Assembly: GCA_023230505.1 (NCBI GenBank)
Contig: JALNXF010000002.1
Location: 1-64,000 of the forward strand
Direction of reading: 5' to 3'
Source of the DNA: Candidatus Altimarinota bacterium
GTDB taxonomy: Bacteria > Patescibacteriota > Gracilibacteria > BD1-5 > UBA2023
Length of the DNA: 64,000 nucleotides
Notes under the pieces: generated by a model
Databases searched by the model: none
What the model saw: the letters and a program-made list of their open reading frames with translations, nothing else
What the model was told of the DNA's origin: nothing
Shown here: positions 44,581-53,540 of the stretch, in pieces
Layout: every line of letters starts with the position of its first letter
How positions within the stretch are numbered: position 1 is the first letter of the stretch
Made by a program: the position numbers and the translations under genes

Positions 44581-44634
44581 AACCCTCACCCCCAACCCTC
44601 TCCCAAAAGGAGAGGGCGAAAGTGGGATTTTTTT
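44581..44634 (+). repeat. Palindromic repeat acting as terminator (copy 3)
   Basis: ACCCTCACCC-CCAACCCTCTCCC, a short loop, and GGAGAGGGCGAAAGTGGG, then seven T residues. The only copy outside a gene; with its T run it would end rplK transcription just before the tRNA. Confidence 0.8.
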
Positions 44635-44709
44635 GCTCCCATCGTCTAGCGGTTAGGACACGGCCTTCTCAAGGCTGGAACCGGAGTTCGATTCTCCGTG
44701 GGAGTACCA
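44635..44709 (+). tRNA. tRNA-Glu (CTC anticodon)
   Basis: 75 nt including the encoded CCA. The acceptor stem GCTCCCA pairs with TGGGAGT (one G-U), the D arm is GTCTAGCGGTTAGGAC, the anticodon arm CGGCC-TTCTCAA-GGCTG has anticodon CTC reading GAG, and the T arm is CGGAG-TTCGATT-CTCCG. The G1-U72 end pair is unusual but the overall match to bacterial tRNA-Glu is clear. Confidence 0.93.
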
Positions 44710-44726
44710 AAATGAAATTTATAAAT

Positions 44727-44763
44727 AAAAAACTGTTTCAATTTTTTTGAAACAGTTTTTTAT
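44727..44763. terminator. Intrinsic terminator
   Basis: AAAAACTGTTTCAA-TTTTT-TTGAAACAGTTTTT after tRNA-Glu; it can also end the convergent small membrane-protein gene, whose stop overlaps it. Confidence 0.9.
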
Positions 44764-45119
44764 AATTTAATTATATTAAATACGCTAAGGGTAACTCAAG
44801 TTGTCCATAATGTTAATAGTAATAACGCCAGTAAGATTAAAAAAAGTATAAATTTTATATATAGATTCTTTACAATTTTATAATATTTTAAAGTTAATAT
44901 AATTGATGAAATATTAAAGACAAATAAAGAAGATACCATTAAGAATATTGAATATATACCATAACATGGAAATGAATTCATTTCCATAGTTTTACACATA
45001 AAAAATTTATTAATATATTCTCAAATTAATAAAAAATTAGAACTGGTTATCATTAAAATAATAAGTGATATTGTGATAAACAAAAGTAATTTACTATTTT
45101 CTTTAATGGAATTTTTCAT
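44760..45119 (-). CDS. Small membrane protein, 119 aa
   Basis: No family recognised. Three membrane segments (LLLFITISLIILMI, IYSIFLMVSSLFVFNI, and FILFLILLALLLLTLWTT) with two cysteines in the first outer loop (MCKTMEMNSFPCYG), which may form a disulfide. It has in-frame TGA codons (LLIGEYI and TTGVTL). It lies next to the 3' direct repeat of the BRO-Fic region. Confidence 0.65.
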
Positions 45120-45135
45120 AATTTTTAAATTAAAT

Positions 45136-45214
45136 CTACCCTCCAAACACCTCCATCTTCTCATCAGTCGGTTTGACTGACAAAATCGTCCAGATTTTGG
45201 TATTGATTTTAAAA
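45136..45214 (-). pseudogene. Remnant duplicate of the 66-aa gene's 3' end
   Basis: Read on the minus strand it encodes KINTKIWTILSVKPTDEKME then VFGG and a stop, nearly identical to the end of the gene at 46328-46528. The rest of the gene is missing. It forms a direct repeat of about 75 bp that flanks the BRO-Fic gene on its 3' side. Confidence 0.85.
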
Positions 45215-45227
45215 CTTATTTTTTTAA

Positions 45228-46109
45228 TTATTCTTCTTCATAATAATATGAATAATCTATTCCCCTCATAAACATCTCACGACTAAGAATTTCATTAGTC
45301 AGAGCATTTTTTAGTAAGTTTGTTATTTTTATTCTATTTGTCGAACTTTCTATCATTGCATTCATATAATCGTTTTTACTTATTTTGCTCCAATCTATAC
45401 ATTTAGATAGATGTTTTTTTAGAATTAAATCCAGCCAAATACGAGCACTTCTTCCATTTCCTTCCATAAATGGATGAGCAATATTCATTTCTATGTATTT
45501 TTGTGCAATTTCTTCAAATGTATTCTCAGGCATTCCTTCAATTTCCTTTAATGTATTATCTAAATACTGTGCCATTGCAAATTGAAAACCATTTTTAGAA
45601 ATATTTTTTTGTCTAATTTTTCCCGCAAAATCATACAAACCGCCAAACAAATAAGCATGAATTTGTTGTAGTCATTTGATTGTCCCTACTTCGATACTAT
45701 CAATAAGCGAACTTTCAAATAAATTATATGCTTTCAGTTTACTCTGCCCATCTATACTATTATCACTATAAGTAAACCAATCTAGAAATTTTATGGATTT
45801 TTTACCAGGAATCAGTTTCACTACTTCAATAATATCATCTTGTGAAAAACAATCTGTTGCATATTTTTTTCCATCTGCAGATATAAGTTTAAGTTGACTA
45901 CATTTTGTAGTCAACTGATTTCCTTCTTTTTTGAGCCTTGTTTTTATAACGCTCCAATACTTTCTAGGATTAGCACTTCCCGTCAAAATAGCAATAACAT
46001 CTACTACAGAATACCACCATTTACTCTGAATATCATTCCAGATGGCACGAACTTCTTTGTTATCAAAAAAACGAATGGAGATTTTATTATTTATATTTTT
46101 ATTTGTCAT
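45228..46109 (-). CDS. BRO-N/antirepressor-like and Fic-domain fusion protein
   Basis: 293 residues. The N-terminal part (about residues 1-110) is of BRO/phage-antirepressor type ([52 protein letters not shown]). The C-terminal part is a Fic domain with [26 protein letters not shown] and the catalytic [12 protein letters not shown]. Fic enzymes transfer AMP or another nucleotide part to target proteins. Only one glycine (TIKGLQQ, position conserved in the family) is TGA, while about 16 are GGN, unlike neighbours, which suggests recent acquisition. Direct repeats flank it. No separate antitoxin gene is evident. Confidence 0.88.
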
Positions 46110-46293
46110 AATTTATTGAATTATATTTAAAATTTTCAAGAAATTCATTAAAAGTTTCTATAAATAAATTTATATGAAATATAAGATATATTATATAGAA
46201 AGCATTTAAAATGCAATCTCAAATTTTATTAACAAAGTCTTCAATATTAATTCAATCAAACAATTCTACGTGGAGGTAGCAAAAAAATCAATA

Positions 46294-46322
46294 AAATAAA
46301 GAGCCCGTAGGGCTCTTTATTT
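46294..46322 (-). terminator. Intrinsic terminator
   Basis: AAATAAAGAGCCC-GTA-GGGCTCTTTATTT, six bp after the 66-aa gene on the minus strand. Confidence 0.92.
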
Positions 46323-46327
46323 CTCCT

Positions 46328-46528
46328 CTACCCTCCAAACACCTCCATCTTCTCATCTGTTGGTTTAATTGAGAGAATACGCCAGATTTTGGTATTGATT
46401 GAATCTGTAAAATTATTTACAATACAGGAATTCCAGACTTCAAAATCTTTGGTTCTTTTGAGGAGCTTATCTAGAAAAGATTTCTCTTTCTTTTCACAAG
46501 TCACTATATATTTTCTGGCTATTTTCAT
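46328..46528 (-). CDS. Small hypothetical protein, 66 aa
   Basis: The function is unknown. It reads MKIARKYIVTCEKKEKSFLD, then a basic segment, and ends in KIWRILSIKPTDEKMEVFGG. The ATG at 46528 overlaps the stop of the upstream 69-residue gene (TAATG), a translationally coupled pair; a TTG further up at 46552 is a weaker alternative. Its last 75 bp are repeated at 45136. Confidence 0.65.
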   Translation of the reverse strand: MKIARKYIVTCEKKEKSFLDKLLKRTKDFEVWNSCIVNNFTDSINTKIWRILSIKPTDEKMEVFGG

Positions 46529-46737
46529 TATTTTTGAGTAATTAAATTTCAATTATTACTCATTCTATATTGAATTAATGGAGCATTTATTTGAGCCTCA
46601 AATGGATGGGCTCATTTTTTTACTAAGGCCTCAATAATCCAAGAAACTTGTTGGGCTGTTTTTCAAACGGTTCTTTTGTGTAATTTTTTCTGCACTTCAA
46701 GATTTAGTGCTCAGGCTGGTGAATTTATTAATTTCAT
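46528..46737 (-). CDS. Small hypothetical protein, 69 aa
   Basis: The function is unknown. It reads MKLINSPAGALNLEVQKKLH, then KRTVGKTAQQVSWIIEALVK and a short C-terminus with one more TGA glycine (SNNGNLITQK). It is basic and probably helical. It overlaps the next small gene by one base. The pair may be a mobile or phage-derived unit given the adjacent direct repeats, but neither matches a known toxin-antitoxin pair. Confidence 0.6.
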
Positions 46738-46749
46738 TTTTTTAAATAA

Positions 46750-48309
46750 TTAGTAATTAAAACTTCTTATATATGAATTATTATCTTCATTTGATTCATA
46801 TATATTATTGTAAATATCTGTTTCTACTTTTATTTCGTAGTATCAATAATTATTGTAGGCAATTCAAATTTCATAGTAACTTACATCAAAATCTATACAA
46901 GCATTTTGAGATAAATTTGTCGAATGATTTTTGATTATTGTAGTTGAGTTTGAGTTATTGTAAATTCTAGTTGACCAATTTTGATTGTTTAGTGTAGAAT
47001 TTCATCTATTACAAATCTTTATAGTTAAAGTTCTACTATTTCTATTTTGAGTAATATTATCAACTACAAGATCAGATCTAAGCCAAGAAGTATTTATATT
47101 TTGAGAATAATAATTATTGTTTTCATTGCTTTCCTGTAAATTATTATTTACATCAATTCTAACTGAAACACTATTATCATAATAATATCATTGCATAAAA
47201 TCGGTAGTATTTACGTATAAATCAGTAGTACATGCATCTCTATTTAAATTAACAGAAAAATATTTTTCTACAGTTTTTCCATTAAGTAAAAAATCAAATC
47301 TTAAATTTAAAGAACTTGACATATTTCCTCAAATATTACAGATTTTTGCATAAATTCTATTATTGTAAGTATCTTGCCAAACTTCTCTTACAACCAAATC
47401 TGGATTAGAATAATTATAATTGTAGTTATAATTATAATTATCGTTATAGTAATTATTTATAGTAAAACTACGAGTTATATCAGTTGCTACAATATTTCCA
47501 TAATTATCATAAGCTGCCATTTTTACATAATAATCTCATGCTGGCCAATTATTTATATAAAAAGTCTTATTTATATCAAATGGATTATTAGTTCCGTAAG
47601 TATAATTTATATTATCAATTCTTTCATATTTATATTGTTCTCAGTTATTTTGTCTTATAAAATAAATATTTACATAACTAATATCACGAGAATTTGCATA
47701 AACCTTAGCTCTTAGATTTATATAATTGCTTGAATTATTTGAAAAAGTTTCTCATCCAGCTGGATAGGTAATATCTATATTTCTATTGTAGTACGAATTA
47801 TAATCATTGTAGTAATAATTTTGATTATAATAATTGTAATTTTGATTGTTATAAAAAGTTGTCTGGGTGGTAATATATAAATTTCTTCTAGAAACATTAT
47901 TATATTTATTTCTCTCTGTCTTGTTTGATTTTATAATTACTCAAACGGCTAAATCATAATTTCCACTACTACCAATTCAAATCTCAGATGGGGTAAAAAC
48001 TCTATAATCAACACAACCTCAATTATAAATATTTACATTTTGGAAAATTTTTCAATACTTACTTCAATTAGATTTTTTAAATCAAATAAGCATTGTTCAA
48101 AAACCATCCATACTTCATCAAACATTACAAATCTTGACATAAATGTCTTTTGAACTATTATCTTGCCATATATTTGATATTAAATAATCTGGATAATATT
48201 TATCGAAAATATCAAACGGTGCTGCTGACGTTATACTAGGAATTATTAGAAGCAAAGATAATGCCAAACTTATTATTTTTCTAGCCTCAAGGGCGCTTGT
48301 TTTATACAT
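46750..48309 (-). CDS. Secreted protein with CARDB-like repeats
   Basis: 519 residues. A signal peptide (IISLALSLLLIIPSITSAA) leads to a mature protein with three related beta domains. Each contains DLVV or DYLISNI...QD...IYVKICNVGG and ends in the conserved asparagine-rich ESNENNNYYS or ESNEDNNSYI. This is the CARDB (cell-adhesion, Asn/Asp-rich beta) type of repeat with KICN as its core. The middle has a Fn3/Ig-like unit (YPAGGETFSNNSSNYINLRA). Asn and Tyr are very frequent. It probably sits on the outer surface and binds sugars or a host protein. Divergent from the MiaB-family gene, 51 bp away. Confidence 0.8.
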
Positions 48310-48360
48310 AATATTGACAATTAGTGATAATAACTTTATATTATATATTTTTTTAAAAAA

Positions 48361-49641
48361 ATGCAATACAAAATATTTTGATGTAAGACAAATAAATACT
48401 TTACTGAAAAATGGTTAAATTCAAAAGAATTAGAAAATAAAACTTGAGTTTTTGTGGCGTCTTGTGTAGTTACAGATAAAGCAAAATCAAAATGGATAAA
48501 ATTTGTAAAAGATACAATTAAGAATTTTGAAAGTGAAAATGATAAAGTGTATTTAAGCTGATGTGGTCCAATAAAAAAGTGAAAACTAAATACTGACTTT
48601 TATAAAGTCTACCCGGAGCTACAGGAATTTAGCGATAAGATTGAGCTTCTTGAGGAAGAACCAAAAGAAAAAATTAATTTATTCCCTCTCCACCTAAGTG
48701 GAGAGTGTTGGGGTGAGGGAAAAAAATATTGAGGCAGGGCTTTATTCACCAGAAAATATTTAGTTATTCAAAACTGATGCGATAATAATTGTACATTTTG
48801 TCTGACAATTCAGGCAAGATGATCTCATGTTTCTCGCGGGATTGAAGAAATTATTGAAGAAATAAATAAAACGAGCGCTCAGGAAGTAGTGTTAACTGGA
48901 ATAAATATCTGAGCTTGGTGAGCTTCTAACACAAAAAAATTTGAGGAATCAAAATTATCTGAACTACTCTCTCAAATTCTTGAAAAAACAAAAGTTAAGA
49001 GAATTAGAATTTCATCTCTTGGAATTGAATATATAAATTCAGAGCTTTTAGAAGTTTTTAGAAATACCAGAATTTATCCTCATTTTCACTTGTCAATCCA
49101 ATCTGGAAGCGATAAAGTCCTTAAGCTTATGTGAAGAAATTATAGCGAAAAAACCCTAAATGAAACTCTTGAAAAATTAAATAATTTAAAAAGGGGTGAT
49201 TGAGTTTTGGTAAGTCTCGGAGCTGATATTATTGTGGGATTTCCAGGTGAAACTGATGATGATTTTCAAAAATCTCTTGAATTAATTAAAAAATACAATA
49301 TCACCAAACTTCACGCTTTTCCATTTTCTTCTCACAAAAATCATCACATTATTCCAGCTTCCAAGCTAGACAATCAAATTAGCGATAAAATAAAAAGAGA
49401 GAGAATGAATAAAATTAGTAAAGAAGCAAAAATTGTAGAAGATAATTTTTACAAAAAAAATAACTGAAAAATTCTAAAAATTCTAATTGAAAAAGTCTCT
49501 CAAAATAACTTTTCCGGATGGTCAGAAAATTATATTCCCCTAAATGAAGCCAACTTTAAGCCATTCAAAAACGAGAAAATTACAAGATGAAAAATAATTG
49601 AGTGAAAATATGAGTACAATGATGAGGATTGAAAATCTTAA
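48361..49641 (+). CDS. MiaB-family radical SAM tRNA methylthiotransferase (MtaB-like)
   Basis: 426 residues. The N-terminal UPF0004-type domain has its three cysteines in FGCKTN, ASCVVTDKA and SGCGPI, which bind the auxiliary [4Fe-4S] cluster. The radical SAM motif CDNNCTFC is at residues 140-147, followed by TGINIGAWG, LSIQSGSDKVLKLMGRNYSE and IIVGFPGETDDDF. A TRAM-like C-terminal part is shortened. It methylthiolates adenosine derivatives at A37 of tRNA (MtaB acts on t6A), which would use the product of tsaD. An inverted palindromic repeat adds FPLHLSGECWGEGKK between the domains. Confidence 0.93.
48682..48722 (-). repeat. Palindromic repeat inside a gene (copy 4, inverted)
   Basis: The minus strand reads CCCTCACCCCAACACTCTCC then the hairpin CACTTAGGTG. 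Inserted in frame in the linker between the N-terminal and radical SAM domains. Confidence 0.85.
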
Positions 49642-49683
49642 AAACTTCAAAAACACTATATTATTTTTGTCTACAAATTTAAT

Positions 49684-49710
49684 TTGATATTTTCAAAAAA
49701 GGGATATAAT
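49684..49710 (+). promoter_or_regulatory. Promoter of the 6S-like RNA
   Basis: TTGATA (49684-49689), 15 bp, TATAAT (49705-49710), a near-consensus -10 in a region with no coding frame. Confidence 0.6.
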
Positions 49711-49716
49711 ATTTTA

Positions 49717-49912
49717 ACATCTTCTGATGATTTGTGCATCTGCTCCTATTTTTTCTCACAAATTTGTATACTTTCCGGTGTTGATTTAAATAATTAGTAT
49801 TCGTACTAATTATGTCACACTCACATTATTTTTTCTAAGTTATTGAAGGAATAATGATTTCGTAGAAAGAGAAATACAAATGGAGTTAAAACGACATCGA
49901 GGGTGTTTTTTA
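49717..49912 (+). ncRNA. ssrS: Candidate 6S RNA
   Basis: A transcript of about 195 nt lies between a promoter and a terminator. The arms pair in order along one long hairpin: GATG with CATC, CTCC (49743) with GGAG (49882), TTTGTAT with ATACAAA, CTTTC with GAAAG, and a nine-base-pair apical stem TAATTAGTA-TTCG-TACTAATTA (49791-49812). Unpaired stretches near the middle would form the central bubble. Size and long-rod shape fit 6S RNA, which binds and regulates the housekeeping RNA polymerase. Sequence-level proof is lacking. Confidence 0.55.
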
Positions 49913-49914
49913 TT
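49889..49914 (+). terminator. Terminator of the 6S-like RNA
   Basis: ACATC-GAG-GGTGT followed by a T run. The stop codon of the convergent 217-aa gene lies in the T run. Confidence 0.7.
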
Positions 49915-50563
49915 GCTTATTTTTGTCTAAAAAATCTTTAACAGTTACTACATTTGGTCATAAAACAAATCAATCATACGTTTCTTCTCTTTCAAAATCT
50001 TGTTCACTTAAAAAATAAACTATCTCATGTTTTTCTAATTTCTGTACAATATGAGCCGGTCAGTTTAGAGAAAAAATATGCCAAATATACTTGGTGATAA
50101 TTTCTCTTTTTACAGAACTTCAGTATCACTGCTCATACACTGTACCAATAAATTTGGGTGTAAATTCATAACATTCATTTTCTGATAAAATGGGCTCGGT
50201 CATATTTCAAATTAACTCTCTACTTAGCTCTTCTATTAATTCCCTATAAATAGCCCTTTCGTATAAAAATGAATTTTCTTGGGAAAATATATGTATCATT
50301 TGATCTAATGATTTGGCTGGAATTTTAAATCTTACATCATTCTTTTCAAAATCAAAACCACCCAATTCTTCTACAAATTTCTTATCAAACAAAGTTGCTC
50401 AACCTCAAATCAATCAAATATTTCTCATTCAAAGTTTTAATCTTTTTTTATTAACAATTCCTACAATTCTTCAGTTAATATCCGATACTAAATTAGCTAC
50501 TGAAATTCTGATAATTTCACTAGATTCCTCATGTTCTTCTAAAGAATTCGAAATTTTATTCAT
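49910..50563 (-). CDS. Nudix-fold-like protein, 217 aa
   Basis: A GGATLFDKK glycine stretch, LGGFDF and AIYRELIEELSREL (compare the Nudix box REUXEEXGU) suggest a Nudix fold with a long insert and a degenerate box; the final glycine of the box is absent. The N- and C-terminal parts are unfamiliar. It may be an inactive or altered pyrophosphatase, or a nucleotide-binding regulator. Upstream is a promoter with TTTGCA and TATACT boxes. The gene converges on the 6S-like RNA. Confidence 0.6.
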
Positions 50564-50643
50564 AAATAAAATGACTAAAAAATATATTTACTAAAATTTA
50601 GTATAGTGAGTTTATTAATTTTTGCAAATATCTGAGCATATAA

Positions 50644-51453
50644 CTAAAATCATGTTTTTAAATGTTCACTAGGTTTAAATTCTTCTCTTAACTCCATAAG
50701 AAATTGTGAAAAAATTTCACCAGGAATTGTGATACTATCTGGATATAAACTTCAATCTTTTTTCCTTGGTTTGTGAATTAGTTTTGATTTTCCAGTTAAT
50801 AAAAGCAATTTTAATTTATTATGGTTTTGTTTTAGTTGTTCCCTTAAGGCCAATTTCATTAATTGCTGATGAGGTTTACTTCATACTTTGTATGTATTTC
50901 AGTTATATATAAAATATTCTTTTGGTGGAGTTTTATTTCAAATTTTTTTTGATTCTACTCAAAATAATTCCAGACACTCAAGCCATTTTGAACTTCATTC
51001 CTCAAATTTTAAAGACTGCCAAAATGCCTCTATAGAGGCATAAGGTATTCAATTTAAATCAAAAGGATAACGAGCTAAATTTGATAATCAAGCTTCTATA
51101 TAATTTTCACTATTTGATGAAATATTAAATTCCGTTTCTAATTTTATATCAAACCCCTCTATTAATCTATCATATTTTTCACAATGACCTGCGAGTCATC
51201 CAGTATTTCAACCAATACATTTTCAACTCTCTTTATGCCACCGTCAAGCTGGCATAACAGAATTATCCGTAAGTCAAACTAATACGTTATTTTTATTTAA
51301 AATTTCTATTTGCTCTTCATAAAGTAGTTTCTCTATTCCAAGAAGTTCAATGATTTTATCTGAAAAATGAAATATTATATCATCAACTTTTCGTTTTATG
51401 TGAACTTTATCGCCGGCTATGGACGTATATCTTCAATTTTCCTCCAGTGACAT
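50644..51453 (-). CDS. NADAR-domain protein (YbiA-like)
   Basis: 269 resid. The segment LSNLARYPFDLNGIPYASIE followed by AFWQSLKF matches the NADAR/YbiA signature (SN-x3-YP-hydrophobic-G-x-x-S-I-E-x-F-Q-x-x-K). Near the N-terminus are VGLTDNSVMPAWRWHKESGK and CIGGNTGGLAGHCEKY. NADAR enzymes act on N-glycosidic bonds in ADP-ribose-type or riboflavin-precursor compounds, and some remove ADP-ribose from guanine. The N-terminal 120 residues are an unfamiliar extension. It could oppose or salvage ADP-ribosylation; the substrate is unknown. Confidence 0.72.
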
Positions 51454-51524
51454 TTAAGAGAATTAAATTATAATTAACAAATTGTACTATAAACAAAATT
51501 GCAAAATTGCAAAATTATTTTTTA

Positions 51525-52322
51525 TTATAATTTCAAAAAATCTCTAAAAGTAGAAACATATAAATCAAAAGAGCTTGAAAATCATCCATTGTGTGTTCCG
51601 CTTGTTTTTAAGAAAAATTTTGGCTCATTTGCCAGTGGAAAAAGTTTTTCTCAATTTGAAAAATTAATTATCTCATCATTAATACTATGAATTATTAAAA
51701 CGGGAACGTGAATTTTTGATATTTTTTCATCATTTCTAAAATGGAATTTTAGAAGAAATTTAATTGGTAAATATGGGAATTGTGAGCTTGCCATTTCATC
51801 TACCGAAGAAAATGCAGATTCTACAACTAAAGCCTTTATATTCTTATTCTGAGCCAAATCTATTGCCACAGCTCCCCCAAAAGATTGTCCCCAAATTATA
51901 ATATTTTCACTCTTAAATCATTTATTTATCAAATACGAGTAAGTTGCATTTGCATCTTTTTCCAAATCATTCTCACTCAAAATTTCACCTCAACTTCTAC
52001 CATAACCGCGATAATCTGGCATTATTGCGTTTATTTTAAGTTCATTAAATATTTTTATTCTCTCTCTATTAAAGAAAACATTCCCTCAATTCCCATGAAA
52101 AAATATAATAGCCCTGTCACTTTTATTATCCAAATACCACGCATTTAATTTAATATTATCCTCCGTCTTGATATACACTTCCTCAAGATTGTCTAATTTT
52201 GGAACAATAAAAACTCCCTTAAAAGGAAAAAATAATAAATTTTTCTGATTTAAAAACATGAAAATACAAAAGGCCACATAAGAAAGAAATATAATCAAAA
52301 AGAGTCTTATTGCTTTTTTCAT
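51525..52322 (-). CDS. Alpha/beta-hydrolase, membrane-anchored
   Basis: 265 residues. An N-terminal membrane anchor (LFLIIFLSYVAFCIFMFL) precedes an alpha/beta-hydrolase domain with IIFFHGNGGN (oxyanion loop), DYRGYGRSGG and the nucleophile elbow IWGQSFGGAV. The acid is D in IHSINDEI and the histidine is in SGTHNGG. It resembles the BEM46/YqhD-like serine hydrolases of bacteria (DUF1749/abhydrolase group). TGA glycines occur in HGNGGN. Its 5' end overlaps the acetyltransferase gene by 16 bp. Confidence 0.88.
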
Positions 52323-52756
52323 AGCTTCTGAATTAAACTTTTATTTAATGACATATATACTCAGTTTTCGGGTGAATTTTGAAATCCTACTTTTTCATAA
52401 AAATTTGGCAACCAATTAAAGCTTGGATCAGCAATAAGCTCAATATTTTTAATTTTTTTATTAATACAAAGTTTTACAGTTTCTTTCATAATTTTATTTC
52501 AAATTCATTTTCATCTGAATCATGGATCTACTAATAAATCTATTATTAATGCACACATAAACATATCTGATATAATCCTTACAGCTCAAACTATTTTATT
52601 TTCAAGCAGTGCAATCACAATAAAATTAGAATTCAAGAAAGATTTTTTATATTCCCTTACTCTTTTATTTTCATTATCATATAGTCTTAAAAGTTCTTTC
52701 TCATATTCTTTTTTTGCTTTTCAAGAAAGAATTTTGATTTTAATTTTTTCTATCAT
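52307..52756 (-). CDS. GNAT-family N-acetyltransferase
   Basis: 149 residues. LLVDPGFRGKGIGNKIM is motif A, the acetyl-CoA pyrophosphate loop (R/Q-x-x-G-x-G/A); four of its glycines are TGA. FYEKVGFQNSPEN is the usual motif B ending with the aromatic-glycine-phenylalanine signature. The acceptor is unknown. It lies in a row of closely packed minus-strand genes and overlaps the hydrolase start by 16 bp, so translation is probably coupled. Confidence 0.88.
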
Positions 52757-52766
52757 ATTTTCTAAA

Positions 52767-53078
52767 TTAATCAGTTTCATCTAAAATTATTTTATCTCTA
52801 AAACCTCATCTTTTTTCTTGTTTTTCTTTTCTTAAATTCTCTAAATCTTCTCTACTAATTCATTTAAAATCACAAATCGCATAAATAACTTCAAGAGTAT
52901 CGGCTAGTTCTTCAATTAAAACACTATCATCTTCCAAAACTTCAGCTACTTCTTCTTGAAGTTTTTCTTTTAACTTAAGCCAATATTCCTCATTATTCGC
53001 AATATGAGAACTAAATTTTACTCATTTTCCCTCCATTATTTCTGGAATTTTATCTCTTATAAGTTTATTATATTTCAT
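52767..53078 (-). CDS. MazG-like nucleotide pyrophosphohydrolase
   Basis: 103 residues. KLIRDKIPEIM at the N-terminus, then EKLQEEVAEVL and EELADTLEVIYAI carry the paired ExxE and ExxD metal-binding motifs of the all-alpha NTP pyrophosphatase superfamily (MazG, HisE). KRGGFRDKIIL is the typical C-terminal tail. It should hydrolyse (d)NTPs or non-canonical nucleotides to monophosphates, cleaning the pool. Confidence 0.85.
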
Positions 53079-53104
53079 AGGTTTTTAAATTAGATAAATA
53101 CTTC

Positions 53105-53536
53105 CTATTTAATTGCAGAATTTCCTTTTTGTATCTTAAATATTACCTTATTTTCCTTTTTGCTTTCAAAATAGTCTTTTATTCTTTCTATATGATTTCA
53201 AAAAGTATTTTCAGGAATTTCATGACTAGGAAAATATTTTATATCTCTTGCTTCTTCGTTTAAAGTTATCTCACCACCAATAATTCTACATTCAAAAGAA
53301 AAAACAATCTCATTTTTATGAGTTTTACTATAAATACCATGTAACTTTATAACTTCTGCATCAAATCAAGTTTCTTCTTTTATTTCACGAATAACTCATT
53401 GTGAAGGTGATTCTCATTTTTCGAGACCACCGCCAGGCAAATTCCAATAATCACAATCAGTTCTCAAACATAAAAGAACATGATTTTGTTCATTTGTAAT
53501 AATTCCAAAAGTACCAATTGTAAATGTTTGTTGCAT
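53105..53536 (-). CDS. Nudix hydrolase
   Basis: 143 residues. The full Nudix box GX5EX7REUXEEXGU is present in GGLEKGESPSQGVIREIKEE followed by TGF; three glycines in the region are TGA. LPGGG precedes the box. Substrates of short stand-alone Nudix enzymes include (d)NTPs, ADP-ribose and nucleoside diphosphate sugars; this cannot be resolved here. Start 28 bp upstream of the MazG-like start region, same strand. Confidence 0.92.
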
Positions 53537-53540
53537 AGTT

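Noticed and set aside
45672..46109. BRO-N protein and Fic protein as two separate genes split by a stop
   Set aside because: The separating TGA falls on a glycine that Fic relatives keep before LQQIH, and the frame is the same; under code 25 it is one fusion.
46100..46280. Open minus-strand frame before the BRO-Fic gene (VELFDGINIEDFVNKIGDCI and onward) as a possible antitoxin
   Set aside because: There is no start codon, it runs into the BRO-Fic start region, and I recognise no antitoxin fold; it may be a decayed remnant.
47374..47715. Plus-strand frame and ATTATA-type tandem repeats suggesting a repeat locus
   Set aside because: The repeats are codons for the Asn/Tyr-rich stretch (NDNYNYNYNYNYS) of the secreted CARDB-like protein on the minus strand.
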